A DNA stretch of 64,000 bases from Hirsutella rhossiliensis (GCF_020360975.1 NW_025408674.1:1674001-1738000); one strand, 5' to 3'. Shown: positions 10,340 to 22,937, numbered from the stretch's first letter. Numbers and translations are program-made. The notes: generated from the sequence alone by a model not told the origin.

Positions 10340-13300
10340 CTACCAGAAGCTGCACCATCCGATGTAGTGCTGACAGAGATTCTCAAGCTTGGTTGCCTCG
10401 ACAATCAGTTTGTTGACCTGGTTAATCACGTCCAGCTCCTCAGTGTTCTTGAAATCGCGGCCGGTGAGCTTTTGAGCGACGCGGTCGAGAACTTCGATGG
10501 CTCTCGCATTTTGGCTTTCAGTCTCTTGCGCTCCGTTGACCATGTTACCGTCCGGAGCCGCGGAGCTGTTCGTACGCGCGCGAGTACGTGTTACGGGTGG
10601 TGCCGAGGGCTCGCCATTGGCCAGCAGCTCCGATGGCGCCACGTCCGCGTCCAAAATGGAGTGTCGTCGGGCGCGCACCGCGTTCGGCCCGACGAGAGCT
10701 GCCTCCCGCTCGGACTGGAAGTTGGGTCCGGCAGGAGATGCCGCGTTGGTGAGACGCCAGGTGAGGAGGGGGTCGTGGATGAACTATCAGCACTGTCAGC
10801 GCCTGGCACACATCAAGTATACACACCGTCAAGACCCGGCGTGGACTTACAGCCTCCAATACCGCCATCACGCTCTCCTTGTTCTCTCGGAGCACCCGCA
10901 TGACGTGCTCGCAGGTAATCCTGAAGCTGCCCTCGATGTTGCTGACCTCCATGGCGTACGTCAACATGCGAGTCAGTCGGAAAGGTACCCGTTCCGGGTA
11001 CTTTTCACGCTTCATCGCAACTTCGAAGCAATCGCCAAAATCAATGTGAATAATGTTGCCCGTGATTCGGTCGAGCATCAAGTTTGAGGGATGACGGTCG
11101 CCGAGACCAAGTATATAGCCCACCATGGACATGACGCCCAATGAGCGTGTGTAGTTGGTGCGCCGCTCAAGCCATGCTTCCGATGACTTGGACTTGAGCC
11201 AGAGCACCCGATACAGGTCCTGACCTGTGGTGTTATCGAGTGCATAACCAAACACCTCTACCTTCTGCATGAGCGTCAAGTTGTCGTAATCGGGGGCCAT
11301 CTGCAACATGATGCGATGCTCGATGTTGAGCAGGATCTTGCGACTCTCTCGGTATTCGCGGATCAGCACGTGGAGGGTGTCGCTGTTCGGAACCCAGCCC
11401 AGAAGACCCGAGTTTTGCGACAGCGGAATGGCAGGATAGCGTTGGATGTTGAGGTGGCGCTTGTAACACTCGGAATCGTTAGCAAGTAGAGTGTTGCAGA
11501 GGCCGAAAAGCTGCATGACCCGCTCATCCTGCCGGATATCTTCATGGCCTTTGAGTAGGAAGGCGTACGACACGCCGTCGCTCCCGTTGACGTTCAGTTT
11601 CCTAGGCCGTTGCTTCGAATTGATGACGCTGACGGTAGAGTCGAATGACACAATCTTGACGATCGGTTGCCCGCTCTTGTACGTCCCGGGCACAGCCAAG
11701 TCAAGGTTCTTGGCAGCCAACAGCTTAGGCGAGCAGTACGTGAGCTCCAGCGTTGTCACCTGCGGGAGCTGCCTGGAGATTCTTCTGAAGACTTGGTAGT
11801 AGAGATCCCAGGCCTGGTTGAGATCGTTGACGTCCTTTGTCGTCTCGTACTGATGGCACCACTCTTGCGCCTCCTTGAGGTCTCGTCCAAAGGCTTGGGC
11901 GAACGAAATCTCACGTAAAGTCTCCGGACCGCGCTCCAGCAAGTCGTGGAGGGGCTCCAGCGTCGCAAACATGCCTTCAATGTTGTGGTCGCCAAAGTAT
12001 AGTCGCGATGCTTCTTCCAAGCCCTCGTGCCAGAGTTCATGCCAAAGCACTGCGACGCGGATGAGCTCATGGCTTACGGTGTCGGCTTGGGCCACGAGGT
12101 TCGCGCTGTGCTGGCGCATGCTGTCCATAATCTGGGCGGCCGATCTGGACCTCCGCGTGTTTTGCCAAGACTTCATGGCAACAGTCAGGGGGTAGACGAG
12201 AGCCTGCGGGTGAGTCCTGCCCACGTCGGCGAGCAGGTTGTGCACGGATTGCTGGACGCGCTTGTTGGGTTGACTGATCCGAGCAATGAGCTGCGGGATG
12301 ACCTCGAGCCAGGTGTCTATGCTGACATTGGCTATGCCATCCATGACCGCAGAGTTGACTTCTGAGCTACCGCCGTGGGTGAACCAGAGCGTCAGCAGAC
12401 GAAGGGTGTCCTGAAGAGAGCTCCCAGCGGACAGAGCAATAGACTTGAAGAAGCCCTGAATGGCGGGCACCACGTGCTCGATGATCATTGCTTGATCTGC
12501 CCTCGATAGCTGGCCGTCGTTCCGAGCCGACAGTGTCTGCACAATCTCAAAGTTTGCCAGCGCCCACGCGTGCCATGCCTTGTACCAGCGTGGGTTGTAT
12601 CTGGTGGCTTGAGAGTATGATGTCAAAATCTCCTGGACTTTGCTGTACTGCCAGTCGTCCTTGTTCAGCGAGATCAACCATTCACCTTGCCGCAGATAGC
12701 ACTTGGCCAGCAGCACCGTCTGGTCGTATAGGGCGCGTTGCGTCTGCGGGCTCATGACAGATGGATCCACCTGGTTCTGGAACCCATAGTCGGCCGTGAT
12801 GTTCATGTCGCTACCCACCTGGGCTGTGAGATGTGCCTTGGCCAAGTCCAACCGGTGAGCGGTGTCGTTCGTGAAGCGTTGGAGACAGTACAAGGTCCGC
12901 TCCGCAACCCCGTCTCGCCGCGCCGTTGGCTGTTGGCCCATTTCCCACTCGTACTTCAGCATGGCATAAATGACCTGGGCAGGTATGCTTCGAGGCGTCG
13001 CTGAGTTTGAGCGCTCGTTCATGCTCTCCAGCCAGTAGGGAATCATGGTCTCCAGAGCAGCGTCGGTGCCGATGAGCTGCTTCAGCGACTTCTCCGCCAG
13101 GCCCATGCGACCAGACTTGCGACACAGGTTCGCAAACTTGATCCACATGCGCATGTTCTCGGCAGGGGAAATGACCAGAGCTCTCAGCCGCAGCATGCGA
13201 TGCCAGACTTCGACGTTGCGCTGACACCCCTGAAGCCTAGTCTCCCAAGTCTTGCGCATCGTGGCCTGCTTCTTCTCGTCGCATTGCTTGTAAACAATGA

Positions 13301-16300
13301 GTTCTTCCAATTCAGCAAGCATTTGAACCCGGACCACCACTTGATAAGCGCGATTATAAGACTCGCTCACAAGTGCGCTGAGTTCGGTGTCCAAGCCCTC
13401 GCGAGCCTGCTCGACGCAAGCAATCGCTTCACGGAACTGATTCCGGTGAAGAGCGAGGATCGCTCCGAAGAATGAGCGATCAGGCGAATGGCGCTTGAGC
13501 GAAGACAAGTAGTTATCCATCGAGTCCCATTTGCCCAGGCCCCACGCGGCCGCCGTGGCAAGCGGAGCAATCATGCGCTGAACTTCTGGCGCCGAATTGG
13601 CCCAGGTGCTGCTTGTCAGGTTGGCAAGCGCATCCCACTCGCCGAGGGCGTGCAGGCATCGCATCTTGCCCATGACGATTTCGACGGGGACCGGTTGATC
13701 TGGGGCAACTTCCCGTTCACGCTTGTTGTAAAAGGCCAATGCCTCTTCCCATCTCTCGAGCTTCTCGAACCACGTTTCACGAAGCTGAATGCCTTCCTTG
13801 TACAACTGGGCTTTACGGAGAATACCGATAGCGGCGTCGGATTGCTGGAGCTGGTTGTTGATGACGATGAGCGCCTCGACGGCTCCGCTGCTTTGGTCCT
13901 GCAAAAACTCCAATTCTTTGTAGTGAAGAGCTTTTGCGTAGGCGTGGCAGCGAGCTGCTTCCCGGCCAAGGACGCGGATGTCGATGGGCAGAGCCTTGTC
14001 ATCATGCTCCATGAACTCGGCGAGATTGAGCAAGAGACCGAGCAGCTCGGGTGGCACATTCTCGGATTTGATGGCACTCTCAATGTTCTGGATGAGTTCG
14101 TCTTGGAATTGCTCATACAACTCACTCCAGCACGAAACAAAGGCCGAGTTGAACAACTCTCGGGCCAAGGGTAGGTAGACGCTCGCAAGGCTGGCGCAGG
14201 CTCGAAGTGCGTGGTTTGGCGACTCTGTGAGGAGCGTCGTGCTGAAGCGCCGTAACCACTCCTGCCAGTCTTCCATCGTAGACTTGCCCCTTGTGTCCCA
14301 CGCGGCCTTGAGGTGAACAGGGTTCATTTCGAGCTTCTTGGTCCCCAGGTCGGCCAATGGCGTTTCGTCCGCCATGTCGGCAAACCGTGACTTAGAACTC
14401 AGGTCCTGCGGCAGCACTTCGCCCTTTTTCAATTTGCTCGCAAACAGTTCATAGTTCTGGTGCTGGATCTGATGCTGGTTGATGACTTTATTGACTGTGC
14501 CCATGAAGTGAAGATAGTCCTTGCCGAGCTGTTGGATCAAGGCGCAGAGAGCATCCAGTGCAGCCACTCTCAGCGACGGCTCGCCCATGTCCAACACACG
14601 AGTGAGAGGGTGAATGATCTTCGCTGCATAGTCGTTTAAGTTGACCTGCCGCGATATCTTCCCGATGGTGTCAATCGCCTGTTTTCTGATAAACGTTGGC
14701 TGGCCCTGCTTCTCAAACGTGTGGACAATGACGGGAATGATGAGGTGCATGTACTCTTCCGCGCTGGCGCCGAAGACGAGAAAGGCGTGGAGGACTCGCT
14801 CAGAGGGCACCCTTTTTGCGCTCGAGTCCTTGTCGAGGACTCCGAGCATGAGAGGGAGTATCCCCGCCAGGTAGATTTTGAACTCACCCTCGAGGGAACG
14901 AGAAATGGCCTCCACCAGGGACAGAATGGTTGTCTGCAATGACATAGATTTGTGCCAATACTCCTGAAGAATCTCAATGATATCTGGAAGATAGTTCCTT
15001 ATATGTTGACGAACGATGCTCACTAGAGTCGCAAGTTGGTTGAAGTACGATTCCAGGCGGGTCGTGGCCGAGGATCGGATGACGTGGAGGAATGCCGGAA
15101 CAATGCGATCCAAAAAGGACACACACTCGAGGCCGAGCGTCCTGAAGATGTTCATGATTGCCTCAATCACCGCAGCATGATGCTGGGCAAGTGAATGGTC
15201 CTTGAGGATCTGGAGCAGGGCGTTGATGACCACGGTGGGGAAATACTCTTTGTTAGAGGGCGTCAGCCCCGTCATCATCAGCGAGATATCGGTCATCTGA
15301 TTCGACTCGACTCGTCGTTGCACCTCTGGTGTACGCTCTTCAACTTGCTGTTTCACAATGTCAGTCATCTGCGGAATACCTCCGGTTCATAAGTGGAATG
15401 TATGGGGGAGCGCAAACCGAACCCAAGACTTACCTGGTGCTTATAAGGGTCCAGAGCACCCAAAATACCCATCAGCTTGATGGTCTCCTGCCTGAGAGGG
15501 CCACGCTGGCCCTCTGTCCTGATGATGCCCTGTAGAATTTGCAGCAACTGGGGATACTCGAGATATGGTCTAATAACGTATCCCGAATTGCTCGCCAGCT
15601 GGCCCAAGGCATTGAGCGCAGCCTCGCGTTTGATGTTCGAGCTCTGATCCTGCAGCGCGTCGATGATCAACGGCATCAGCCGATCCTTGTAAGGGAGCAT
15701 GTCTTCGCCCCCGACGGTTGCCAGCTCCCCAATGGCCTTCAAGATGGTTGCAGCGACCGATGGCAGAGGGTCGCTGGCCTTGGGCAGAAGAACCGAGATC
15801 ATGGGCTCCACGTATGGCTTGATGAGGGTTTGTGCATTCTGCACAAGGAGGCTGAGCAACTTGGCGCTTTCTTCCTTGTTGCGGGCGACGTCGGAGAATT
15901 CCAGCTCGGTGAGCATCTGGATGAGGGTTTTTCGCAGGGACGGGATAACGTATGCCGGGTTGTATCTGGCCAGCCGGCCGATGATGGAGATGGATACCTC
16001 CCTGATGGAGAAAATCTCGTCGTTGAGGGCAAAGAACAGGATGCGGATATTTTCGGCCTTGGCCAAATGGCGGTCGAAACGCTCGTCAAGCGCGGCCAGC
16101 ACTGTTCTCCGAATGCTGGGCTCTGGGTCTGAGACCCCCACGGTGAGTAGCTTCTCAATCACGTCTCCGACGACTTGAAGGGCGTGGTAGCTTGTCTGGT
16201 TGACGATGGGGTCTCGGACGTAGAGCTGACAGCACGTGAGAGCGGCCGCCTCTCTGATTTCGGGGTCCTCGTCTTCGACGTATTTGATGGCCACGTCTCG

Positions 16301-17924
16301 CACGAACTCGTTGAGGATGTGGCCGGAGAAGTCGAAGCTGCCGAGGGTATTGAGGGCAAGTTTGACCTCTGCCCGCCGATGCTCATAGGCTTGGGGATCC
16401 TTGGCGTCTTTTGCAATGGCGGGCACAGAACTGAGCGTGTTGGGCTGTGGAGCGCCAAGTGGCTTGAAAGGTTCGCCGCAGAGGACGATGCTCAGCATAT
16501 CGAGCAGCCTCTCCTGGATCGTGGGCTTGACGGGGGGGATGTAGAACGCCATGTCGACCAAGGCTTGGGTCAACTTTGGAGTCAAATCGCAGGCAAAGAT
16601 GGGGTCGAGCAGCGCCTCCATGTATTTGCTCAGCGTCTGGCCCACGGCGACGGCAAGGCGACTGATGCAGTCAAAGACGGGGTCCACCGAGCCTCTCTTG
16701 CGGGACTGCACGCTGAGGCCTTCGCGGACGTAGATGAGAACCCCATCGAGATACGGCGCAATCGCGCTCTTGACGGAATTTGCAATGTTGCCGATGGCGA
16801 GGAAGGCGTCGTTTCGCTCCTTGTCCTTTTTCAACATGCCAGAAAGATAGACCATGAACTTGTGCAGCCAGGCGTGTGCAAAGTCTGCTGGCGAGTAGCT
16901 TGCCAGGTCTGGGATAAGGAGCACAACAGTGCTCCTGATTGTTGGATCCCGATGGTCCTTGTGCTTGCAGACAATGTCACAAGCCTCCTGGTAATGCTCC
17001 TGCATATACATGCCCCCTTGCTCGAGAAGTTCCTTGAGAACCAGCAGAGAGGCGTGGATCGACTCGACGGTGTTGATCTTGAGGCCCTGCCTGGCCTCGT
17101 GGTATATCTTGCTCATCCAAAGCTGTTTCATCTCCTGGTCGCGCTCCCGAATGATGCGGAAGCAGGCGCTGACAGTCTCGGCCGAGGTGGCACGGATGAG
17201 TTTTCGAGGGTCTCGCAGGCCGACCCAAATCCAGTCGAAGATGGTGGGGATGAACTGGTACATGAGCGTCGGGGCGTTTCTCGCGAGCTCCCTGAGAACG
17301 AGCACAGCGCTGTATCTGCGTTCTTCGACTCGATCGTTCTGGAGCCACTCGAGGGCGGTGTTGACCTCGGAGTCGACGAGTTCGGAAATCAAGGATCCGC
17401 CTGGACGACAGAGTTTACCCAGGGCAATAGCGGCAGGCTGCATGGGATTGATGTCTTTGCCACGCAGAATCGTCTTGAGGTTCTGGGTGAACCGAGTGTA
17501 CTTGGCGGCGACGTCTACTCCATCGAAGTCGACGAGCGAGTCCAGCGCATAAATGCCGCCCAGCCGCTCCGCGGAGTCGCTGCCGTGGGTGATGAGTTGT
17601 GTGATTTTGTTGTTGACGGCATTGTAGAAGGCGAGGAACTGTTCCTGACTGAGGTCTGGCGAGAGCATCAGCGTCAGATGGGGGGCTCGATGGAGGGAAG
17701 GAGGGAGGAAGCACGTTGGCGGGGCTCTATTCGTACCTCGATGGCATACGGCCACGAGTTCCCGCAGCTGCAGCGCAGCTCGCTTGCGAGTCTCATCTCC
17801 AGTCCTGCGCAGCGGTCAGATGGCTTGAGAAAGGGGAAAGGGGAGGGAGAAAAGCCTACCGCGACCGCAGCCCTCGCGTGATGTGCTCCAGCCGCTCCAG
17901 CGCAACCTGTTGCTGCTGCGCCAT
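10340..17924 (-). CDS. TOR: TOR serine/threonine protein kinase (PIKK), 2431 aa
   Basis: This is the catalytic core of TORC1 (and TORC2, if it is the only paralogue), controlling growth in response to nutrients. Exons on the minus strand are 17924-17860, 17804-17737, 17655-15434, 15347-10851 and 10783-10340. Introns of 55, 81, 86 and 67 bp all restore frame, and the 15433-15348 junction rebuilds [16 protein letters not shown] repeats fill the first 1200 residues. They are followed by FAT (about 1250-1850), FRB (about 1875-1975, [20 protein letters not shown], with rapamycin-site Ser1899), the kinase domain (about 2020-2330; [13 protein letters not shown], catalytic Asp2202 in [12 protein letters not shown], Asp2221 in IDFGD) and FATC ending HYIGWCSFW. 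The start [20 protein letters not shown] was preferred over an upstream in-frame ATG (18197), whose extra residues look like leader sequence. The length is normal for fungal TOR. Confidence 0.97.
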
Positions 17925-18480
17925 TCTGCTCGTCTTGAGCCCCTGGGCCCGGGCCTCGAAGCCGCACGAACCAAGCCTGAGGATGGGCGGTACAGAAGGT
18001 GTATCGCTATCGATGGATGCAGCGCTGTCGATGGGGGCGGATCGAGAGGTGGGCAGCCCGTGCCTAAGAATCGCGGGTCGTCGTTTGTAAGATGTGGTCT
18101 GGTGGAAGGATAATGATGCCTGGAGGCTGTCGTGTGCTCCTCTCGATGGAAGAAGTAGAAGAAGAGAACAAGGAGAAACACTGCGCTTGCACAGCACGTC
18201 ACTGTGGCATGGCGGGCAGCGCCAAGCCCTGCCAGATGGAGGAGAGAGCGATGGTCGGGAGCTGGCTTCGCGCGAGAGTGATGAGGATGCGAGGCTGCAC
18301 CGGCACCGTTGGTCTGGTCTTGGCAGCTATGAGAAAGGCGACGGACGACTGAGGCGTCGTACAGTGTAAATACTACAATAGTACTGTATGGGTGGGGCTG
18401 CCATGCCGTGGCGGATCAGATGGGCACTGTATAGTATATAGTAAGGCGTATTACGATTACTTTTGCTAACGTGAACTCTA
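17925..18480 (-). promoter_or_regulatory. TOR 5' flank, up to the edge of the RIP-mutated block
   Basis: This short non-repetitive stretch must hold the TOR promoter and 5' leader. The minus-strand frame upstream of the start codon is open for about 90 codons without family resemblance. CpA and TpG are still at normal frequency until about 18.5 kb, after which the sequence switches abruptly to TA-rich DNA. No TATA box can be assigned with confidence. Confidence 0.5.
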
Positions 18481-18820
18481 TAGTATAGTATAAAGTACGT
18501 AGGCAATCTAGAAAAAGTAATAAATAAAGATATAAAGGCTATAAAAGCTATTTCTACCTATACCTTAAGAAATATAGTAATAAAAGGTTCTATTATTTTT
18601 TCTTAAAAATAAAAACGCTATTATTAATTTTCTCCTTATAAATACTTTCTTTTAATTAGTTACTAAATCTTACTTTTATTAGTAAATTATTAAATTAACT
18701 TTTTTTCCTTTTACTTATAAAAAGCTCTTTTTAATTATATTATTAATAAAGCTATTTAATAAGCTATACTTATAAAACCCTTAGTTTATACTCTTAGATA
18801 ACTTATTTCCTTTTAGCCTT
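18481..18820. other. AT-rich transition zone without recognisable element
   Basis: The sequence consists of A/T runs and short GCTAT/AGCTTT words with almost no CpA or TpG, the same signature as the retrotransposons to the right. I could not align it by eye to any LTR or internal region in the window. It may be a more decayed element end, or unique DNA into which RIP has spread. Confidence 0.5.
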
Positions 18821-18910
18821 TAAGTATATAAAAGTACTTTTCTTATAAGAAGAGAAGTAAGAAGTATATAAAAGTACTTTTCTTTTAAGGAGAGAAGTAA
18901 AAAGTATATA
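18821..18910. repeat. 40-bp tandem repeat, about 2.3 copies, at the outer end of the Copia-1a LTR
   Basis: The unit starts AAGTATATAAAAGTACTTTT and continues CTTATAAGAAGAGAAGTAAG. It recurs with a 40-bp period at 18822 and 18862, and a third, partial copy begins at 18902. The second half of each unit resembles the terminal bases of the Copia-1 LTR, so the repeat may be a duplicated LTR end. Confidence 0.6.
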
Positions 18911-19362
18911 AAATATATAAAGGCAAAATTAAAAGTAAAGAGTTAAATAAGTAAGGTAAAGTTATTTAATTCTTATAAGGGTAGTAGTTATAGTAAGGGA
19001 GTAATTATTATATTACCTTAATTATCTTTCTTTCCTTTATTTAATACCCCTCTTTATATCCCTTTAGTATCCTAATTAATAAAGAAGATCCTACTTAAAG
19101 AAGCTATTAATATCCTCTTTACTACTAAGCTTTTTACCGGTTTTCCCCCTCTTATTTAGCCGTTGCTAGTATATCCGTTTTATCTCTCGCTACCTCTATA
19201 AGAAGCTATCGCTACTTTTACTTCCCCTCTTACCCCTACCCTCCTTTCTATACTTCCTTTTAGCTCCTTCTTCCTTCTTTTATACTAGTCTTTTAGCTTC
19301 CTAGGTCCCTCTTACTAAGGGATATCTCTAAGAACTATAATATTAGGCTACGCTTCGCAATA
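18881..19362 (-). repeat. 3' LTR of Copia-1a
   Basis: It aligns by eye along its whole length with the other Copia-1 LTRs, including shared words around AAGAAGATCCTACTTAAAG and GGGATATCTCTAAGAACTA. The outer end is ragged (TCTTTTAAGG for TCTCGCGAAG), and the inner end CGCTTCGCAATA corresponds to CGCTTCGCGACA. Confidence 0.8.
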
Positions 19363-20879
19363 TACCTCCTTAGCTATAGCTAGCCCTTATAGTAAGGGTA
19401 TAGCTAATACAGCTTTAGGCTAGTAAGCGTATAGAGGAGGTTCTTAGCTTTATACTTATCCCTTTACTTAAGGAAAGTAAGGGCCCTTTTAGGTCCTTAG
19501 GCTCTTTTAGACCTACTTAAGGAATAGGGGCCTAAAAAAGGAAAAGTCTTATAAGAAAGGGGGCATTCTTAAAAGGGAAGAACCTAATTAAAATAAGGGG
19601 CCCTTTAAAAGAAAAACCTTTTTCTTTTCTTCCGCTATAAATATTACCTTCTTATATAGGCTATTAGCTCCTCTTATAGACTCTTAAGGTAGGCCTCTAA
19701 GGATAGCTTCTCTTAGACGTCTTCTAGCCTTATTTACTATAAAAAGATAGCTAGCTTTTACTTTAGTAAGGGCTTTATAAGACTATTTACTTTTATCGAT
19801 ACTATTAAAACTTAATAGATAGAAATAAGTCCCCTTTAAACCTCTTAGTATAGCTAATACTAGTAGATATTAATATACTATAGCTAGGTTAATAGCTTTA
19901 CGTTTTCTATAAGAATTTATATAGTCTATATATTATTATATTTTATAGATAGTAGGGACGGAATCTATAGTTATAAAGATATAAGTAGCTAGCTAAAGAG
20001 AATCGCTTCTTTTAACGCTTTTAAAAGAGCTAGTAGCTCTACCTTTATACTTAAAGTTATAATAGTAGCTTATTTTAAAGCTCTTTAAGTAATATATCCC
20101 TTAGAAAGAGATATAATATACCCTTATAAGCTCTTTCTATCTTAGGAATTATCTATAAAGGATAAATCGCTTAAATAAAAGAAGATTTTAGTAGCTAGTT
20201 TCTTTCTTTCTTACCTTTTTAAGTATAGACTATATAATCTTATTAAATAGAGATAAAGGATAGCTTTATTTACTACTTCTTAGTACCTAGGGCTAGGATT
20301 TTAGTTATATCTAGCTAGCTAGGAGACTATAAAAGAGATATCTAGTTTAGTAGAAATAGCTAAAAAGAGTAAGGAGCCTACCTTCTATTAATATAGGTAT
20401 TTCTCTTACTCCTTAGCTTAAAAGGATAGATTAAGTAAAAGCTCTTTATTTAATATAAGTATAAAGGGAAGCTTCTTATTAAGGGAATTAAGGAGGAATT
20501 TATAAGCGACCTTATCGATATAGGCGTCCTAGGTAAGCTAGATAGTCTATTAAGACCTATTTTAAAGGATTCGAATCCCTAGGAACTACTTTAGCTCTCC
20601 TAGCTAGATTATTTTATACCTTTATTATAGGCCTTTTATAGCCTCCTTATTATTTACTTCTCCCTCTTTTAAGTAGGCTTAGATAATATTATTAATATAG
20701 AAAAAGATAGTAATTTTACTATTTTATATTATATATAGTTCTTAAAGGACTTTCTTAAAGCCTAGGGCTTTAAGGGAACCTATTAAATACTATTACTAAA
20801 GAAAAGGTAATCTTTATAGTTTATATAAAGCTTTCCTAAGCTATAGAACCCTTTATAGCTATTAAAAGCTTAGTAGAAG

Positions 20880-21345
20880 TATAACGACCGGTATTATTCT
20901 TAAGGGATAAACCTATTAAGGGGTTTATATTAGTAGATATAATAGGGCGTGGTCTAAGTAATAATAAATATATTACGTTAGTAATAAGTCGGAGGTTATA
21001 GACTATAGGCTATAACTAGGTAATTAAGTAATTAGAATTAAAGATAAGATTATAATAGAAATCGTAATAATTATATTAAAAGCTATCGAGCTATCTATCT
21101 AAAGGAGTAAAAGTAGGTAGCTATATATACCTATAGAGACTATCCTTAGATTATAGGCCTAGCTATAATCCCTAACGTTAGATCGTATAAAGTATAGTAA
21201 TCTCGTTAATCTTAGATTACTTAGATCTCTACGATCCCTTTAATCCTATATCTATTAGATAGTCGTGCTAACTATTTATCTATTAGACCGTATTACGTGC
21301 TTAACGCGGTCGACCGTTAGCGGCCTAGTAGCTATAGTCGTAATA
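20880..21345 (-). repeat. Solo LTR of Gypsy-2 (466 bp) with 5-bp target duplication AGAAG
   Basis: It is the reverse complement of the Gypsy-2 5' LTR at 57293-57742, running from TATAACGACC to GTCGTAATA (original TG...CA ends after RIP). AGAAG flanks both sides (20875-20879, 21346-21350). The uninterrupted sequence TAGTAGAAGGCGTATATA in Copia-1d near 50785-50805 is the empty site. No internal sequence is left, so it is the product of LTR-LTR recombination. Confidence 0.92.
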
Positions 21346-22354
21346 AGAAGGCGTATATAAATAACTTCTTCTTCCTTAAAAGGGTAGTTAATAAAAGCGT
21401 TAATAGTATCTATTTAATTAAGCTTAAGGTCGAATTCTACTACTATAGCTATAAGGGTCTAAAAAGATATCCCTACTAAGGTTATTACCTTAGTAAGAAG
21501 ATCCCCTTTTTCTTACTAGTTCTTATAAATAACTAGCTAGGCTTTATACTTTTAAAGGAAGCTATATTTATTAGTTTTATAAATAAAGACCTACTTATAG
21601 CTAAGGACTTATTTTCCTCTTACTTTTTCCTTAAGGACCTTTTTAAAAGACCCTATCTCTTTATATAAGGCTAGGTAGTCTTTCTAGTCCTAGAAAAACT
21701 AGTCTTTAAAGGGGTAACTTTATAGCTACTTTTATATTACTAGTAAGTTTAAGAGGTCTCTTTTATATACCTTCTTTACTAATAACTATTACTTAAAAAG
21801 CTAGCCTACTATAAATACTTTATAGGAACTATCTTTTATAAGTATAAGATAGAAGTTAGAAATAGGATCGAAATAAAGAAATAGTTAGTCTTCTTTAGTA
21901 ACTATATTAGGCCTTATACCTTCCTTTACTTCTTAAATTAAGAATAAAAAGGCAGCTAGGTAGTCCTTTAAGAGAAGAGGTGCCTTTCTTACCCCCTTAA
22001 GGGTTAAAATAAAAAGACTAATAAAAAAAGCAGCTTTTAAATCTACTTATTTCATAAGAAGAGGTATAAGAAGGTAAGCGTATTTTAGCTCTACTACTTT
22101 CCTATAGTTTCCTTCCTTATCTAGATTATTTAATTTAGTAGCTTCCTTTTATTCTTTAAAGTTAGCGTTATTCTTAACTACTTTAATATTAGTTTTTTTT
22201 TAATTTCCTTATCTAAGACCTCTTTCTAAGACTATTAAAAAGGGGGGATTTAGATCTTTTAAATTAGCTAACGTTAAGAGAGTAAAAAGGGCTATTAATC
22301 TATCTTTCTATTAAAGAAGCTAGATTTATTAAAAATTATATTCTTAGTTAAAAT

Positions 22355-22841
22355 TATCGCGAAGTATAGCCTAATTTTATAGTTCTCGAAGATATCCCTT
22401 AGTAAGAGGGACTAAGGAAGCTAAAAACACCTAGTATAGAAAAAGGATAAAGGAGCTAAAAAGAAGTATAAAAAGGAGGGTAGGGGTATAAGGGGAAGTA
22501 AAAGTAGCGATAGCTTCCTATAAAGGTAGCGAAAGATAAAATAGATATACTAGTAACGGCTAGAAAAAAGGGGAAAAACTAGTAAAAAGCTTAGTAGTTA
22601 AAATGATATTAGTAGCTTCTTTAAGTAGGATCTTCTTTATTAATTAAGATACTAAATAGGTATAAAGAGGGGCGTTAGATAAAGGAAAAAAGGATAATTA
22701 AAGGCAATATAATAATTACTCCCTTACCTTAATTACTACCCCTATAAGAATTAAATAGCTTAGCCCTACCTATCTATCCCCTTACTTTTAATTTTACCTT
22801 TATATATTTTATATATACTTTTTATTTCTCTTTACGTAAGA
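22355..22841 (+). repeat. 5' LTR of Copia-1b
   Basis: It begins TATCGCGAAG (TG to TA by RIP), ends ACGTAAGA and aligns throughout with the Copia-1c LTR. The left flank AAAAT (22350-22354) joins directly onto Copia-1a sequence equivalent to 51775-51796 of Copia-1d, showing insertion into that element. The partner duplication is outside the window. Confidence 0.85.
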
Positions 22842-22842
22842 G

Positions 22843-22858
22843 TTATAAGCCCGGGAGG
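22843..22858 (+). other. Putative primer-binding site of Copia-1b
   Basis: TTATAAGCCCGGGAGG lies one base after the LTR end. Allowing one RIP change (TTATG to TTATA), it is complementary to an anticodon-stem sequence ending GCTCATAA, as in initiator Met-tRNA. This resembles the half-tRNA priming known for Drosophila copia. Confidence 0.45.
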
Positions 22859-22937
22859 AATAGTATTCTTATACCTTCCGGCTACTATAAAAGGCACCTT
22901 TCTTATATCCCTTATAGCTTCCTTTTACCCCTCTTAC

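Larger units (their letters stand above)
18881..22354 (-). mobile_element. Copia-1a: Ty1/copia-like element, 3' half, heavily RIP-mutated
   Basis: This is the outermost visible element, in reverse orientation. The 3' LTR comes first (18881-19362), then internal DNA collinear with Copia-1d 49301-51796 (3' noncoding, RNase H, reverse transcriptase, linker). The frame is closed by many TAG/TAA. The reverse-transcriptase motif YVDD (20681-20707, minus) has become Y-I-N-N. It is split by a solo Gypsy-2 LTR and then cut at 22354, where Copia-1b begins. The missing 5' part, if it survives, lies beyond the right window edge. Confidence 0.85.

Noticed and set aside
10076..10903. 275-codon plus-strand frame
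   Set aside because: It is antisense to the TOR last exon and intron; the TOR protein is conserved to its FATC end, so this is a shadow.
16175..17881. 568-codon plus-strand frame
   Set aside because: It is fully antisense to the large TOR exon and produced by TOR codon bias; there is no recognisable domain.
18821..18910. CRISPR-like array
   Set aside because: There are only two to three adjacent copies with no unique spacers, in a eukaryotic genome.
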